From positions 1 through 64,000 of the forward strand of contig CAYJII010000004.1 in the NCBI GenBank assembly GCA_964370225.1: DNA of 64,000 nt, in the 5' to 3' direction. Made by a program: the position numbers and the translations under genes. Under the pieces are notes generated by a model. That model was not told the DNA's origin. It worked only from the letters and a program-made list of their open reading frames with translations, and did not search any database. Shown here piece after piece: positions 62,827 through 64,000 of the stretch. Numbering within the stretch: the stretch's first letter is position 1; each line of letters starts with the position of its first letter. The stretch is from CAYJII01 sp964370225 (lineage in GTDB: Bacteria > Bacillota > Clostridia > Oscillospirales > Ruminococcaceae).

Positions 62827-63174
62827 CTATTTCAGTTTTTGCCATTCCGCTTCCTTAAATCCAACTAAAACAGTATCATCTGAGATTATAAGTGGACGTT
62901 TCACTAGCATTCCATCCGTGGACAATAATTTTAACTGCTCATCTTCGCTCATAGTCGCAAGCTTGTCCTTTAAGCCCATAGATTTGTATACCAAACCGCT
63001 TGTGTTAAAGAACTTTTTAAGCGGAAATCCACTCAATTTATGCCATTCTTTAAGCTCATCATATGTCGGGTTATCTACTTTTATGTCTCTTTCAGTATAG
63101 CTTATATTATTATCGTCTAGCCACTTTTTCGCCTTTGCACAAGTGCTGCATTTTGGGTAATGTACGAATAACAT
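62827..63174 (-). CDS. ArsC/Spx-family thioredoxin-fold protein
   Basis: A 115-residue protein with the redox motif CSTC (C9, C12) after the first strand and KRPLI near 92, as in the ArsC/Spx/YffB group. Clostridial relatives of this type are usually labelled arsenate reductase family, but the arsenate-reductase chemistry is unproven, and Spx-like binding to RNA polymerase is an alternative. GGAGG lies eight bases before the ATG at 63174; a TTG one codon earlier is possible. No ars genes are adjacent. Confidence 0.85.
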   Translation of the reverse strand: MLFVHYPKCSTCAKAKKWLDDNNISYTERDIKVDNPTYDELKEWHKLSGFPLKKFFNTSGLVYKSMGLKDKLATMSEDEQLKLLSTDGMLVKRPLIISDDTVLVGFKEAEWQKLK

Positions 63175-63219
63175 CAATTATTCCTCCTTTATATAAGTTA
63201 AACCACTTTATCTATTATT

Positions 63220-63262
63220 AAAAGTAGTGGCAATGGGTGTAAAACCTATCGCCACTACTTTT
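63220..63262 (-). terminator. terminator of the chemoreceptor gene
   Basis: Perfect 12-bp arms, AAAAGTAGTGGC (63220-63231) and GCCACTACTTTT (63251-63262), with an inner weaker stem, just past the chemoreceptor stop and followed on the minus strand by TTTTAATAAT. Confidence 0.75.
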
Positions 63263-63267
63263 CTATT

Positions 63268-64000
63268 TTAATTTAGCAAGTACTGTGTTGTATTAGGCTT
63301 TTCGTTCGGCAAATTAAACTGCTCGAGTGATTGTTGCAAGCCTGTAGCTTGTGCAGAAAGCTGATTGCTTAATATTTCACCTTGATCGGAAACGTTAGTG
63401 TTTTCCTCTACAATTTTTGTAATGTTTTGTAGCTCTTCTAAAACTTTTGAAATCATTTCAAATTGTTCATCGGACGAGTTAACTACTTCTTCCATCATCG
63501 CAGTTAATCTGTGAGAATTTTCGCCTACCTTCGTCACTGTTTTTGTTACTATTTCCGCTTTTTCTAAGCTGCTTTCGATAGAAGCATTTACAGTTCCAAT
63601 TAGTTTTGATGTATCCTGTGCCGCTCTTGCACTGCTTTCTGCTAGAGTTCTTACTTCACCTGCAACTACCGCAAATCCACGTCCGGATTCGCCTGCACGA
63701 GCAGCCTCTACCGCAGCGTTAAGCGCTAGTATATTTGTTTGGAACGCAATGCCATCAATTGTTTTTACGATTGCTTGTATTTCGTCAGACAAACTTTTTG
63801 TAGTTTGCATTTCTTCTAATAGGTAACTAATTTGTTTTTGTCCATCTCCAAGCATCACATCAGTTTCAGCTATTACTTGGCTAGTATCAGTTACAATACC
63901 CTTGCTATTATTAACCTGATTTGCGATAGAATCAACCGCATCAGATAGCGAATTTAGCGCTCTTGTTTGCATCTCCGCACCATCAGTTAAGTCGTTAGAA
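63268..64000 (-). CDS. methyl-accepting chemotaxis protein, C-terminal part (runs off the window)
   Basis: The cytoplasmic signalling domain of a chemoreceptor. The hairpin tip that binds CheA and CheW is clear: [20 protein letters not shown] followed by [20 protein letters not shown]. Long heptad-rich helices lie on both sides. The frame stays open to the window edge at 64000 ([15 protein letters not shown] at the visible start), so the ligand-binding and membrane parts are missing, and any apparent internal ATG start is not the real one. The C-terminus ends without a receptor-methylase tether motif. Confidence 0.92.
   Translation of the reverse strand, partial: SNDLTDGAEMQTRALNSLSDAVDSIANQVNNSKGIVTDTSQVIAETDVMLGDGQKQISYLLEEMQTTKSLSDEIQAIVKTIDGIAFQTNILALNAAVEAARAGESGRGFAVVAGEVRTLAESSARAAQDTSKLIGTVNASIESSLEKAEIVTKTVTKVGENSHRLTAMMEEVVNSSDEQFEMISKVLEELQNITKIVEENTNVSDQGEILSNQLSAQATGLQQSLEQFNLPNEKPNTTQYLLN

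Noticed and set aside
62827..63174. True arsenate reductase of an ars operon
   Set aside because: No arsR, arsB or acr3 gene is present nearby, and the CxxC protein equally fits Spx/YffB-like families.

Overview
The window is chromosomal DNA of an AT-rich, endospore-forming Clostridia-type Firmicute. Support comes from the intact yabP-yabQ-divIC-yabR sporulation/division block with spoVB, a SigH-like sigma factor, T-box and lysine-riboswitch leaders, GNN-rich Shine-Dalgarno sites, and anaerobe enzymes (pyruvate phosphate dikinase, electron-bifurcating NfnAB). I cannot place it below class/order level. No tRNA, rRNA, CRISPR array, prophage or insertion sequence was recognised. Nearly everything is core genome; the unusual features are mostly regulatory or structural details.

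Layout. 1-441: leftward promoters and a terminator. 442-3251 (-): a large secreted amidase/glucosaminidase with wall-binding repeats, interrupted by a 100-N assembly gap lying inside an internal repeat. 3493-8565 (+): T-box leader, ilvB-ilvN-ilvA and a URO-D-like protein. 8582-9311 (-): acidic lipoprotein. 9438-13387 (+): sbcD-sbcC. 13463-22907 (-): exoA, rnr, secG, hflX, then the yabR-divIC-yabQ-yabP-rqcP-hup-mazG-spoVB block. 23105-26074 (-): lysC, hom and an ACT regulator. 26291-30973 (-): lysine-riboswitch operon asd-dapA-dapB followed by a CapA-like lipoprotein. 31099-33935 (+): queA-tgt-mntP. 34001-44142 (-): zinc-ribbon protein, SigH-like factor, then dgt-dnaG-rpoD-rrf2, yigZ, rpmE, birA, an MFS carrier and a phosphodiesterase. 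44401-47175 (+): ppdK. 47304-59105 (-): GNAT, coiled-coil protein, coaD, rsmD, SEDS protein, rimO, recX, recA, prmC, DUF1385, rimI, LMW phosphatase, polA. 59268-62807 (+): dusB, then nfnA-nfnB. 62827-64000 (-): Spx/ArsC-like protein and the C-terminal part of a chemoreceptor that runs off the window.

How the genes work together. lysC and asd make aspartate semialdehyde; hom sends it towards threonine and dapA/dapB towards diaminopimelate and lysine; ilvA, ilvB and ilvN take threonine and pyruvate towards isoleucine, valine and leucine. The lysine branch sits behind a lysine riboswitch and the branched-chain branch behind a T-box, while lysC-hom has no recognisable riboswitch. thrB, thrC, ilvC, ilvD and ilvE are not in the window. 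A second theme is genome maintenance (sbcDC, exoA, recA, recX, polA, dnaG, dgt, mazG), and a third is envelope and sporulation (amidase, CapA, SEDS protein, SpoVB, YabP/YabQ, DivIC).

I found no clear previously undescribed system. The items most worth a second look are the recurrent AATGGAG start-site context, the inverted repeat enclosing the ppdK -10 box, the short SD-led ORF abutting dapB, the Rrf2 regulator tied to rpoD, and the repeat-collapsed assembly gap in the amidase gene.
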